21,542 bases of DNA from a virus. The translations under genes and the position numbers were made by a program. The stretch spans positions 1 to 21,542 of IMG/VR virus record IMGVR_UViG_3300041955_000659, one strand, 5' to 3'. This document shows positions 1 through 6,250 of this stretch, piece by piece; positions within the stretch are counted from its first letter, which is position 1, and each line of letters opens with the position of its first letter. The notes below the pieces were generated by a model. It searched no databases, was not told the DNA's origin, and worked only from the letters and a program-made list of their open reading frames with translations.

Positions 1-141
1 TCTCCTGCGCGCCGCTGCATGCCCCACCAGCCAGTGCGCCCGCAGCGGGTCGCCCGCGAGCAGCGGACAGTCGCGCGGCAGCAGCCCGCGGCACGCCGCC
101 GCGTAGCCGGCGCGGTACGCCCGATGGGCGGCAGCAGTCAT
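1..141 (-). CDS. RMF-like small protein, C-terminus outside the window
   Basis: The gene starts at ATG 141-139 and is still open after 47 codons at the window edge, so its C-terminus is missing. Visible motifs are AYRAGYAAACRG near the start, then a CP pair, then HWLVGHAAA. This spacing (aromatic/Gly helix, Cys-Pro, Trp-Leu-x-Gly-x-x-x-Ala) resembles the ribosome modulation factor (Rmf/CrpP-like) fold. Cellular RMF dimerises 70S ribosomes in stationary phase; whether this copy does so is unknown. The start overlaps the stop of the zinc-ribbon gene by four bases (ATGA), so translation is probably coupled and the gene is the distal member of the leftward operon. The family call rests on a short pattern and is moderate. 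Confidence 0.55.
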   Translation of the reverse strand, partial: MTAAAHRAYRAGYAAACRGLLPRDCPLLAGDPLRAHWLVGHAAARRR

Positions 142-344
142 CCCCGCCTCCCTATCACTGGCCCCACCACTACCGCCTCGCGCGTGCCGAACTCGTGCCC
201 GCACGCTACGCACCGCCGCAGCCGCGCGACCGCGGACTCGTCCGCGCGGCGCCGCGTCTCCCGCACGCGGGAGGGGCGCCCGCACTGTGGGCACGGGGCG
301 CTAGCGGCGCCGCGGGGCTTCTTGCGGGGTCTGCTGCTCCTCAT
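138..344 (-). CDS. NrdR-like zinc-ribbon small protein
   Basis: This 68-residue, very basic protein has two CxxC knuckles: CPQCG near residue 18 and CVACG near residue 45. Between and after them the sequence reads SRVRETRRR and RLRRC...HEFGTRE. That is close to the N-terminal zinc ribbon of NrdR, in which two Cys pairs bind one zinc and an arginine-rich stretch touches nucleotide or DNA. The ATP-cone of true NrdR is absent, so this is only the ribbon and is likely a small DNA- or RNA-binding accessory protein. ATG 344-342 is chosen over an in-frame GTG at 359 because it overlaps the upstream stop (TGATG) and has a GGGGAGA Shine-Dalgarno about eight bases before it. Its own stop overlaps the next start. 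Confidence 0.6.
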   Translation of the reverse strand: MRSSRPRKKPRGAASAPCPQCGRPSRVRETRRRADESAVARLRRCVACGHEFGTREAVVVGPVIGRRG

Positions 345-712
345 CAACAGTCTCCCCACGGCTGGTCGGCGCCCGCGTAGACGTACGCCTCTATGGCGTC
401 GGCTGCCTGCGCGGGGGTTGGCCTCACTGGGTGGGGGCCGAACAGACCACCACGGTAGTCGAAGAGAGCTGGGTCCGTGCCCTCGAGGTCAACCAGAATG
501 TCTACGGGAACACCTCTCTTGCGCGCCGCATGTCCAGCTATGCAGCACGCTGTGCCGCAGTATTCTTTCTGGTTGTACCTCTCCGGAGGTATCGCACCGC
601 TGCGCAAGTCGCGCGCTACTTCCAGCAGCGCAAGACACCACTCCTCGCCCAGCACCGCCAGTGCGCGGGGGTGCAGGGTGCGGGTCTCTGTAGAAACTTC
701 TCGGTTGCTCAT
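344..712 (-). CDS. Hypothetical early phage protein with CGTACCIAGHA motif
   Basis: Start ATG 712-710 follows a near-perfect Shine-Dalgarno (AGAGGAGG) at the right spacing. The 47-codon open extension upstream of it lacks such a signal and looks non-coding. The product has 122 residues. Its most distinctive element is CGTACCIAGHA near the middle, a Cys/Gly/His cluster I associate with small uncharacterised phage proteins. An acidic Trp-containing tail (YAGADQPWGDC) closes the protein. There is no signal peptide or membrane segment. It is translationally coupled to the zinc-ribbon gene downstream. The Cys and His residues could bind metal, but no function can be assigned. Confidence 0.6.
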   Translation of the reverse strand: MSNREVSTETRTLHPRALAVLGEEWCLALLEVARDLRSGAIPPERYNQKEYCGTACCIAGHAARKRGVPVDILVDLEGTDPALFDYRGGLFGPHPVRPTPAQAADAIEAYVYAGADQPWGDC

Positions 713-788
713 GGTTAGCCTCCTCTTATAAATGCCGCTGTTTGTCATTGACCCGCGGCCGGTCCTGATCGTCCCGCTTCCAACCTTC

Positions 789-811
789 ATAGGAAGCATG
801 CTTATCCGGTT
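789..811. repeat. Left copy of repeat pair flanking the 825-1373 gene
   Basis: This copy contains ATAGGAAGCAT (789-799) followed directly by GCTTATCCGGTT (800-811). The first element recurs as a direct repeat at 1417-1427 and the second as an exact inverted repeat at 1402-1413. The site lies upstream of the gene starting at 712 and just past the stop of the gene ending at 825. It could be an operator shared by two leftward genes or the edge of a small inserted cassette. Confidence 0.5.
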
Positions 812-824
812 TAGACACACGGCC

Positions 825-1373
825 CTAGATGTTGTGGTCATGGCACGATCCATCTTTCAGTTGCTCGCAATCTCCTTCTCGGCATCCGCAATCCTTGAGC
901 GTGAAGCCAGTGCCAGCGAGCGAAAATTCCTGTCGGGCGCGACCTACCGCGCCGGGACCGTTGACCTGCAAAAGCTCCGGTTTGGCGATGTTGTGAGTTT
1001 CAATAGCGCCAATTTCGATACCAGCCTTAGCCAGATCGGCTGGCAAAGCCGCAATTTCCTCGGACAACGTGAGGGGACCGAACGTAGGCCGCTGCGCTTG
1101 AAGCCGCCTCGCAATCGCAGTGACGGTTTTCGGCATCTTTTCCGAGCTATCGTCGCTCGCTCGCCGCTTGCATTGCTGCGCCCAGTTTTCCGCCCAGATG
1201 ACGAGAATGCGCAATTCGTGCCAGTTGATTTCGACCGTGGTGTCCTTTTCGACGCCGCACGGAATGCCTTGACTGCCGCACTTTGGACAGCCGCCCCAGC
1301 CTTGAATTTCCTCTTGCGTGAAGCGCGCTCCGCAATCGACGCACCACATAACCTCATTGCGATTCATCAACAT
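825..1373 (-). CDS. Zinc-ribbon phage protein, unknown function
   Basis: This 182-residue protein opens with a zinc ribbon: CVDCG around residue 11, then CPKCGSQGIPC around residue 29. A tryptophan-rich stretch (WHELRILVIWAENWAQQ) follows around residues 51-67, and then a helical region (TVTAIARRLQAQRP...LTLSEEI). Three further Cys residues cluster at the C-terminus in KDCGCREGDC. I recall the WHELRILxIWAExWA pattern from uncharacterised phage proteins but know no activity. ATG 1373-1371 is preceded by GAGG about eight bases upstream; a second in-frame ATG lies two codons later. The gene is less GC-rich than both neighbours and is flanked by short repeats, which hints at separate acquisition. 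Confidence 0.65.
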   Translation of the reverse strand: MLMNRNEVMWCVDCGARFTQEEIQGWGGCPKCGSQGIPCGVEKDTTVEINWHELRILVIWAENWAQQCKRRASDDSSEKMPKTVTAIARRLQAQRPTFGPLTLSEEIAALPADLAKAGIEIGAIETHNIAKPELLQVNGPGAVGRARQEFSLAGTGFTLKDCGCREGDCEQLKDGSCHDHNI

Positions 1374-1401
1374 CTAGTATGCCTCAGCGTTTGTGTGCGT
1401 C

Positions 1402-1427
1402 AACCGGATAAGCGTGATAGGAAGCAT
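1402..1427. repeat. Right copy of repeat pair flanking the 825-1373 gene
   Basis: AACCGGATAAGC (1402-1413) is the exact reverse complement of 800-811. It is followed three bases later by ATAGGAAGCAT (1417-1427), a direct copy of 789-799. The site sits about 29 bases upstream of the 1373 start codon, where an operator or promoter element would be expected. Confidence 0.5.
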
Positions 1428-1504
1428 CTTATGACCATTTACCAACATTTTTCGGGAGTTGGAAGACAGCTCATGAAAACTCCGCGTCTTCAAGCTGACG
1501 GCGA

Positions 1505-2068
1505 CTAAATTTCTCGTTCATCTCTGTTCTCCATTGACCGGGGGATGCCCTCCAAACGCAGTCTACCAGCGCGCCGCGCCGCGTCCACGTCGGCACGCGC
1601 CACCCCAGCCAGCAGCAAGGCCCGGACAGTCAGCCCTATGTACACCCTTATCGAAGCCGTGCGCACCCGGTTGCGGTCGCGCCAGTAGGCGTGCCCGTTC
1701 ATCGGGCGCCGCGGGTCGCGCAACGAGCCGTCGCTGGGCGCCGTGACGGGCAGCCGCAGATTGCGGCTTGCGGCGCACACCCACCACTCGTCCGGGTCCT
1801 CCAGGCGCGCGACGCGGGGGAGGGGTTTTACAGCGGGCGCCGCGGCCCGCACCAGCTGCACAAGGGTCCCCAGCGTACGCGCCACGAGCGCGACGGGGGC
1901 GTCGGGCGGGGGGTGCAGCAACGCCATGACAACGTCCGCCTGGCAGAGCCCGCGGGCCTCCAGGGCCTCTATGAGCAGCGGCTCGGTGGCCACGCCCAAC
2001 AAGCGGGCGACAAGCTCGCAGGAGTCGTCGTCCAGCGCCCGCAGCTGGGCGCGGTGCTTCTCTATCAC
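1505..2068 (-). CDS. Hypothetical protein, leftward operon
   Basis: This is a 187-residue alanine-, leucine- and arginine-rich product that I do not recognise. The N-terminal half is predicted helical (MIEKHRAQLRALDDDSCELVARLL...). A Pro-rich linker follows, then an aromatic patch (DPDEWWVCAASRNLRLP), then a second helical part (TASIRVYIGLTVRALLLAGV). There is no obvious zinc knuckle, signal peptide or enzymatic motif. The start is uncertain: GTG 2068-2066 lies nine bases after the stop of the preceding minus-strand gene, with only a weak AGG upstream. The position between two better-supported genes in the same direction favours coding. Overlapping frames in this GC-rich DNA are shadows. Confidence 0.5.
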   Translation of the reverse strand: MIEKHRAQLRALDDDSCELVARLLGVATEPLLIEALEARGLCQADVVMALLHPPPDAPVALVARTLGTLVQLVRAAAPAVKPLPRVARLEDPDEWWVCAASRNLRLPVTAPSDGSLRDPRRPMNGHAYWRDRNRVRTASIRVYIGLTVRALLLAGVARADVDAARRAGRLRLEGIPRSMENRDEREI

Positions 2069-2077
2069 GGGGGTGGC

Positions 2078-2248
2078 CTATGGCGCGCAGGCTCGCCGTC
2101 CGCACCATTCTTTCGCGGCCCGCATGGTTTCGAACCATGTAATTAATACTCCATCTTTGCGAACACTCCAACCACCATGCCTATCTTGTTGCACTATATA
2201 AGGACCAAAAACATAGCAGCGAGTTACCATCGGGAGTTTCCGGGTCAT
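2078..2248 (-). CDS. Small hypothetical protein, first gene of the leftward unit
   Basis: This 56-residue product has a compact fold-like pattern: CYVFGPYIVQQDRHGGWSV, then a DGVLITWFET hairpin and a terminal helix with Cys residues. Such small beta-beta-alpha phage proteins are common and mostly uncharacterised. ATG 2248-2246 is chosen over the longer open frame (to 2317) because AGGAGAG lies about six bases upstream. It is the first gene of the leftward run, so its promoter should lie in the gene-free region immediately to the right. Confidence 0.55.
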   Translation of the reverse strand: MTRKLPMVTRCYVFGPYIVQQDRHGGWSVRKDGVLITWFETMRAAKEWCGRRACAP

Positions 2249-2304
2249 CTTTTCTCTCCTGCGAGGGCAGAAAATGGGCCAGTTTTCGGGCACGAAAAAA
2301 TATA

Positions 2305-2526
2305 TTTTAGGGGTCATTTTTCCCTACCCGTAGGTAAACCCTACACCCAAAAACCGGGTTCGCAAAATTATTTTTGCTCGCGGGATGACAGAAATCGGGG
2401 CGAGCGGGGGTGCGAGCCTGCCCGGCAGCCCCTAAAAAGCAGCCAGGTTGTGCCGAAAAAACACTACCTATGCGCGTGTCGCAGGGCCTTTTTGCGACGC
2501 AATATGTGGGTTTTTGACCCCTAAAA
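2305..2526. repeat. Three CCCCTAAAA boxes, outer two in inverted orientation
   Basis: TTTTAGGGGTCA (2305-2316) and TGACCCCTAAAA (2515-2526) are an exact inverted pair about 200 bases apart; one further base pairs on the outer side (2304 with 2527). A third copy of the core, CCCCTAAAA, lies at 2429-2437. All are upstream of the leftward gene run, consistent with binding sites for a dimeric regulator. No protein is assigned. Confidence 0.45.
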
Positions 2527-2652
2527 TTGGGGGTTGACCCCTGTTTTTGGCTCTTCATGGGTTATTTTGGAGGGTATTTTTGGAGCACAACCCAGGTTTT
2601 TTGCCGTTGCACCCGTCCAAAAGAGGCATATTGCATCGCAATATTCAGGGTC

Positions 2653-3027
2653 GCTATCGGCTATCACTTTGCTATCGTTTGGGAGTGATAGTCGTGATAA
2701 GTAGCTGGTAGCACGGGGGAATCGTGCCGCTTAGTGACTGCCTGAGCTATCACGGCTATCGATAGCCTATCGTCTTGCGTGAAACGTTAGCAAATCGGGG
2801 GAAGTAGCTGTGTTAACTTGGAGAACTGTCCGGGGGGAGTTTGGTCCTATCACGCGCGCGCCCGCGTGGCGGTGCGCGCCGCCTAGGCGCGGGCGCGCAA
2901 GGGTACGTGTGCGTAATGCGCGCGCTCGTGCGCGAGGGGACTTCCGAGAGATCTGCTGGCACAGGGATTGGGGTCCTATCATCTCAAGTGATAGGATAGT
3001 GATAGTCCATGATAGGAACGATAGGAG
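2653..3027. repeat. CTATC/GATAG box array
   Basis: I count about 15 occurrences of CTATC or its complement GATAG within some 375 bases; fewer than one would be expected by chance. Many are extended to CTATCAC/GTGATAG or TCCTATCA/TGATAGGA. Two form dyads: a perfect 14-base palindrome, GGCTATCGATAGCC, at 2754-2767, and TCCTATCA (2974-2981) with TGATAGGA (2989-2996) around a 7-base spacer. The array ends about 120 bases before the first late gene. It could be operators for one regulator or iterons of a replication origin. Confidence 0.65.
2856..2898. repeat. Large GC-rich hairpin/cruciform
   Basis: GCGCGCCCGCG (2856-2866) pairs exactly with CGCGGGCGCGC (2888-2898), and inside it GGCGG (2868-2872) pairs with CCGCC (2879-2883). 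The 43-base structure has 16 strong base pairs. No T-run follows on either side, so it is not a classical intrinsic terminator. It sits within the GATAG-box array. Confidence 0.6.
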
Positions 3028-3072
3028 GGCAGCGGCGAGTGCGGAGCGGATGATACCCCCGGTCGGTGCCGC

Positions 3073-3137
3073 TGTAAAGGGGGGGCTTTACAAACGCGGC
3101 GAATCAGTTTAGACGCCTTGACCCTAGGTGGAGGGTC
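3073..3137 (+). promoter_or_regulatory. Leader hairpins upstream of the NusG-like gene
   Basis: Two inverted repeats precede the first late gene. TGTAAAG (3073-3079) pairs with CTTTACA (3086-3092) across six Gs. GACCCT (3120-3125) pairs with AGGGTC (3132-3137) across AGGTGG. The second would sequester the presumed Shine-Dalgarno (GGAGGG, 3130-3135) of ATG 3145. They may be an operator, a translational control hairpin or a recruitment element for the NusG-like factor. These roles are inference. Confidence 0.4.
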
Positions 3138-3144
3138 GGCGCGC

Positions 3145-3588
3145 ATGGAGTGGGTAGCGACCGTGGTGGCACCAAACTGCGAGAGACGCGTCGAGCGCGA
3201 TCTGCGCCGCCAGGACATCACCGAGATCTACTCCCCCCGCTTCCGCGACAGTCGCTTCCCCAAGAATCCCCCCCGCTCGCTCTTCCCAGGATACATCTTC
3301 GCTCGTGTAGCCGCTGTCACGTGGCGCGCGCTGCTCGGCACGCGGGGCGTGCTGGCGGCGCTGACGTCGCCCGTGCTGGGCCACGAGATAGAGCGGCTGC
3401 GCGCCAGCGAGCGCGGCGGGCTAGTCGTCGTGCCGGAGCCCGATCCGTGGATGCTCGGCGCGACTGTTCATCTTCAGCGTCTGGGCTGCGTTGGCGTCAT
3501 CGACGCGTGTCTGGGCGCGAGCAGAGTACGTGTCGATCTAGGGCACGTGAGAGCAACCGTGAACGTAGCTGACCTGGTTCTCGCCTGA
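3145..3588 (+). CDS. NusG/RfaH-family transcription factor
   Basis: This 147-residue protein matches the NusG family end to end. The NGN domain comes first: MEWVATVVAPNCERRVERDL, then EIYSPRFRD and RSLFPGYIFARV around residues 48-59, then a GTRGVLAAL segment. A C-terminal KOW-like domain follows (MLGATVHLQRLGCVGVIDAC near residues 102-121, ending VNVADLVLA). Family members bind the clamp helices of RNA polymerase and adjust pausing or termination. ATG 3145 is chosen because NusG proteins begin immediately before the Trp strand; a TTG at 3118 would add nine unconserved residues. GGAGGG lies nine bases upstream. Its place as first gene of the late operon, just before terminase, suggests it promotes read-through of this long unit. 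It is shorter than cellular NusG (about 180 residues). Confidence 0.85.
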   Translation: MEWVATVVAPNCERRVERDLRRQDITEIYSPRFRDSRFPKNPPRSLFPGYIFARVAAVTWRALLGTRGVLAALTSPVLGHEIERLRASERGGLVVVPEPDPWMLGATVHLQRLGCVGVIDACLGASRVRVDLGHVRATVNVADLVLA

Positions 3589-3679
3589 TCAGGCCCGAAG
3601 CATTGGGTCCGGAGAGCAGGGGTGTGGCGGACAGAGAGTGGGCTCGCGGAGCTCTCCCCTCTCGCAAACGGCGGCAGCT

Positions 3680-4258
3680 ATGGAAGCGGAGACGTTGGAA
3701 CGGCGTCCGGTAGGGCGGCCGAGCACTTACCAGCCGGTATACGCACAGTATGCGCGGCAGATGTGCAGGCTCGGTGCTACTGACGCGGATATCGCCGAGT
3801 TCCTGGGGGTCGAGATTTCGCGGGTCGGCACATGGGCCGCGATCTATCCTGAGTTCGCCCAAGCCCTAAAACTCGGCAAGGAACTCGCCGACGACGCGAT
3901 GGAGCGCAGTCTCTACCAGAAGGGCCGCGGCTTCTACGTAGAGACCGAGAAGATCTTCTGCAACGACGGGGTCATTACGCGGGCGAGGTCCAGGGAGTAT
4001 CACCCCCCGGACACCGCCGCCGCGTTCATCTGGCTGAAGAACCGCCGCCGCGACGAGTGGCGTGACCGTCACGAGATCGCGCACTCCGGCAAGGTGGAGC
4101 ACAAGTTCAGCCTCTCCGTCTTCGACGGGCAGCGCGAGATCATGGACGAGCAGCGCGCCGCGGACAGGCGCGTGTTGGAGCTCGCGGCGGAGAAGACGCT
4201 GGAGCCCGCGATCAATGGTGGCATGCCGCGTCTCAACGGGAACGGTTACGACCGATGA
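3680..4258 (+). CDS. Terminase small subunit
   Basis: This is the DNA-recognition subunit of the packaging motor. The N-terminal part (VGRPSTYQPVYAQYARQMC, then GATDADIAEFLGVEISRVGTWAAIYPEFAQAL) is the helix-turn-helix typical of phage small terminases. The central part (LYQKGRGFYVETEKIF, then HPPDTAAAFIWLKNRRRDEWRD) is also characteristic. The charged C-terminal tail probably contacts the large subunit. ATG 3680 gives 192 residues. A GTG at 3638 in the same frame would add 14 residues and follows a GCGGACAGAGAG stretch, so the start is not settled. The stop overlaps the start of the small membrane peptide gene by four bases. The immediate neighbour TerL supports the call. Confidence 0.85.
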   Translation: MEAETLERRPVGRPSTYQPVYAQYARQMCRLGATDADIAEFLGVEISRVGTWAAIYPEFAQALKLGKELADDAMERSLYQKGRGFYVETEKIFCNDGVITRARSREYHPPDTAAAFIWLKNRRRDEWRDRHEIAHSGKVEHKFSLSVFDGQREIMDEQRAADRRVLELAAEKTLEPAINGGMPRLNGNGYDR

Positions 4259-4368
4259 CTACGCGCTCGCATCCGCTCGCCGATGGCTTCTTCTGGGCTA
4301 CAATCGCGTTTATTTTCGCGGGTGCCGTGATCGTTGTCTACGCCGCGTTGGCGGAGATCTTTTTCTAA
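4255..4368 (+). CDS. 37-residue single-span membrane peptide
   Basis: A short ORF starts at ATG 4255, overlapping the terminase small-subunit stop (ATGA), and ends with TAA at 4366-4368, six bases before the terminase large-subunit start. The product begins MTTRSHPLADGFFW and continues with a strongly hydrophobic helix of about 20 residues (ATIAFIFAGAVIVVYAALA), ending EIFF. It has a basic N-terminus and one predicted transmembrane segment. The tight fit between two essential packaging genes, with coupled translation, argues that it is a real gene despite its size. It has no recognisable family. A holin-like or membrane-tethering role is possible but unproven. Confidence 0.55.
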   Translation: MTTRSHPLADGFFWATIAFIFAGAVIVVYAALAEIFF

Positions 4369-4374
4369 GTTGCA

Positions 4375-5778
4375 ATGGGCCGCGGCCAGGCATCCCTGAA
4401 CAATCTCGCGGGCATAGGGCGGCGCGCTCGCGAGGAGCACCCCTCGGTCAGTCCGCCTAAGCCCGAGGTCGTGCTGGAGTACACGCGCCCGCCGCTGTAT
4501 GCCAAGCAGTCCGAGGCTATATTCGACCCTCGCCGCATCAGTGCGATAGAGGCCTCCACCAAGTCGGGGAAGACGTCGGGGTGCATCGCGTGGCTGTTCG
4601 AGCAGGCACTCGGCGCAAGAAGACCGGGGCAGAACTACTGGTGGGTTGCACCCGTGAGTCAGCAGGCGGACATTGCGTTCCGGCGCACGTGCCGCGCAGT
4701 GCCGCGCGAGCTCTACGAGGCGCACCTGGGGCTCAAGACGGTTACGCTGCCGCACAACGACGCGGTAATGTGGTTCAAGTCCGGCGACAATCCGGACACG
4801 CTCTACGGCGAGGACGTCTTCGCCGCCGTAGTGGACGAGGCGTCCCGCACCAAGCCGGAGGTCTGGCACGCCCTGCGCTCCACGCTGACCGCGACGCGCG
4901 GGCCGGTGCGCATAATCGGCAACGTCAAGGGGCGGCGCAACTGGTTCTACGAGCTGGCGCGCGCCGCTCAGCGCGCTACCGAGGCGCGGGCACGCGGCGA
5001 CAACGATCCCGATCCGACGCTGGCGTACCACAAGCTGATCGCCGCGGACGCGGTGGAGGCCGGCGTGCTCTCCGCACAGGAGGTGGAGGAGGCCCGCGGT
5101 CACCTGCCTGAGCTCGTCTGGCGCGAGCTCTATCTAGCGGAGCCGGCCGATGATCAGGGCAATCCGTTCGGACTCGCGCACATACGCGGGTGCGTGGCGC
5201 CGCTCAGCACTGCGGACCCCGTAGTCTGGGGCTGGGACCTCGCGAAGAAGCAGGACTGGACCGTGGGCATCGCGCTCGACTCCACGTGCCGCGTCTGCCG
5301 CCTCGTGCGCTTTCAGGCGGACTGGGAGCAGACGTTCAATCGCGTCACGGCGGCCACGGGCCGCGTGCCGGCGCTGGTGGACTCAACCGGCGTGGGCGAT
5401 CCCATAGTGGAGCGTCTCCAGCGAGTGGCGGCGTCGCGCTACGAGGGGTTTCAGTTCACCGCGCAGTCCAAGCAGAAGCTGATGGAGGGCTTAGCGGTGG
5501 CCATCCAGCATCGCAACGTGACGTTTCCGCTGGGACCGATCGTGGACGAGCTGGAGATCTTCGAGTACGTCTACACGCCTGCCGGGGGCGTGCGCTACGC
5601 GGCCCCGGAGGAATACGGCGCGCATGACGACTGCGTCATGGCACTAGCGCTGGCGGTGCAGCACCGTGCGGGCGCTCCGGCGCCGATGCGCATAACGCCG
5701 GAGGTCATCGCCGCGGCGGCGCGGCGGCCGAGCGGGAGAGTGGGGGAGCGAATGCGGTTTGGGATGAGGTTGCCATAA
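4375..5778 (+). CDS. terL: Terminase large subunit (TerL), packaging ATPase/nuclease
   Basis: This 467-residue protein pumps DNA into the prohead and cuts the concatemer. ATPase elements: adenine-binding region YAKQSEAIFDP near 42-52, Walker A ASTKSGKT at 60-67, Walker B VFAAVVDE at 148-155, and a coupling segment RIIGNVKG near 179-186. RNase H-like nuclease elements: WGWDLAKKQDWT with Asp near 288, ALVDSTGVGD with Asp near 336, and GAHDDCVMALALA with the acidic pair near 418-419. All expected acidic residues are present and the length is normal. ATG 4375 has little Shine-Dalgarno character, so it may depend on coupling to the small membrane ORF ending six bases upstream. The next start is one base after the stop. 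Confidence 0.93.
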   Translation: MGRGQASLNNLAGIGRRAREEHPSVSPPKPEVVLEYTRPPLYAKQSEAIFDPRRISAIEASTKSGKTSGCIAWLFEQALGARRPGQNYWWVAPVSQQADIAFRRTCRAVPRELYEAHLGLKTVTLPHNDAVMWFKSGDNPDTLYGEDVFAAVVDEASRTKPEVWHALRSTLTATRGPVRIIGNVKGRRNWFYELARAAQRATEARARGDNDPDPTLAYHKLIAADAVEAGVLSAQEVEEARGHLPELVWRELYLAEPADDQGNPFGLAHIRGCVAPLSTADPVVWGWDLAKKQDWTVGIALDSTCRVCRLVRFQADWEQTFNRVTAATGRVPALVDSTGVGDPIVERLQRVAASRYEGFQFTAQSKQKLMEGLAVAIQHRNVTFPLGPIVDELEIFEYVYTPAGGVRYAAPEEYGAHDDCVMALALAVQHRAGAPAPMRITPEVIAAAARRPSGRVGERMRFGMRLP

Positions 5779-5779
5779 G

Positions 5780-6250
5780 ATGGCTTCGCGCAAGAACTGG
5801 ATTACCATGACCTGTACGGACGCGGAGTACGCGTCCGTTCTCGGGCGGGCGCAGACCGCGGGCGTACCGATGAGCGTGGTGCTGCGTGCTTGCGTCTTCG
5901 GCTATACGCTGGAGCAGGCGCGAGTGAAGTTTGGGCCAAAAGAAGCACCGTGGCCCAAGATTACTACTCCTATCCCGACGACACTCGCTCCACAGATTCA
6001 GAAGCCCGCACCTGCACCGCAGCGCGCCGCCATGCCTCCGCGCACCGTGACCGTGCGTTACTTGGTGTGCCGCCCTGCCGCGCCGCTACCGCCCAAGGAC
6101 CTGGTACGTCGCTCTCGCCCTACACTGGGGCAACGCATCATTAATACCGGCGACCCGCCCCCGGAGCGCTCCGCGCTGATGGAATGGACCGCGCGCCAGG
6201 CGGCGATTGCCGAGGCAAAGCGGAAGCTGGAAGAAGACCTTGCCATCTAA
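5780..6250 (+). CDS. Hypothetical protein with RHH-like N-terminus
   Basis: This 156-residue protein begins one base after the terL stop. Its first 50 residues (WITMTCTDAEYASVLGRAQTAGVPMSVVLRACVFGYTLEQ) follow a strand-helix-helix pattern like ribbon-helix-helix or MobC-type DNA-binding proteins: a short beta strand, a helix starting at TDAEYASV, a GVPMS turn and a second helix. A Pro/Ala-rich, probably disordered linker follows at about residues 55-90. The C-terminus is a charged helix (WTARQAAIAEAKRKLEEDL). Between terminase and portal it may regulate packaging or late expression, but this is a guess. Its last codons overlap the start of the portal gene. Confidence 0.6.
   Translation: MASRKNWITMTCTDAEYASVLGRAQTAGVPMSVVLRACVFGYTLEQARVKFGPKEAPWPKITTPIPTTLAPQIQKPAPAPQRAAMPPRTVTVRYLVCRPAAPLPPKDLVRRSRPTLGQRIINTGDPPPERSALMEWTARQAAIAEAKRKLEEDLAI

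Larger units (their letters stand above)
2249..3144. other. Gene-free divergent control region
   Basis: About 900 bases separate the leftward genes from the rightward late operon, and I find no convincing gene in them. Short open frames lack Shine-Dalgarno sequences and recognisable protein motifs. The composition is uneven, with AT-rich runs such as AAAAAATATATTTT near 2295-2308 next to very GC-rich hairpins near 2856-2898. The region contains the boxes and palindromes listed separately. It is the natural place for early and late promoters, repressor operators or a replication origin. No high-quality sigma-70 promoter could be assigned by eye. Confidence 0.6.

Noticed and set aside
713-853. 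N-terminal extension of the 344-712 gene up to 853
   Set aside because: The internal ATG at 712 has a near-consensus Shine-Dalgarno, and the extension runs over the end of the neighbouring gene with no conserved look.
2307-2558. Minus-strand 83-codon open frame in the control region
   Set aside because: No ribosome site, no recognisable motif, and it covers the CCCCTAAAA boxes; treated as non-coding.
2856-2898. Intrinsic terminator
   Set aside because: A strong stem but no T-run on either side; described as a hairpin only.
3611-3657. GGAGAGC/GCTCTCC inverted repeat before the terminase small subunit as terminator or cos site
   Set aside because: Seven-base arms 33 bases apart without a T-run. 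Nothing links it to packaging beyond position.
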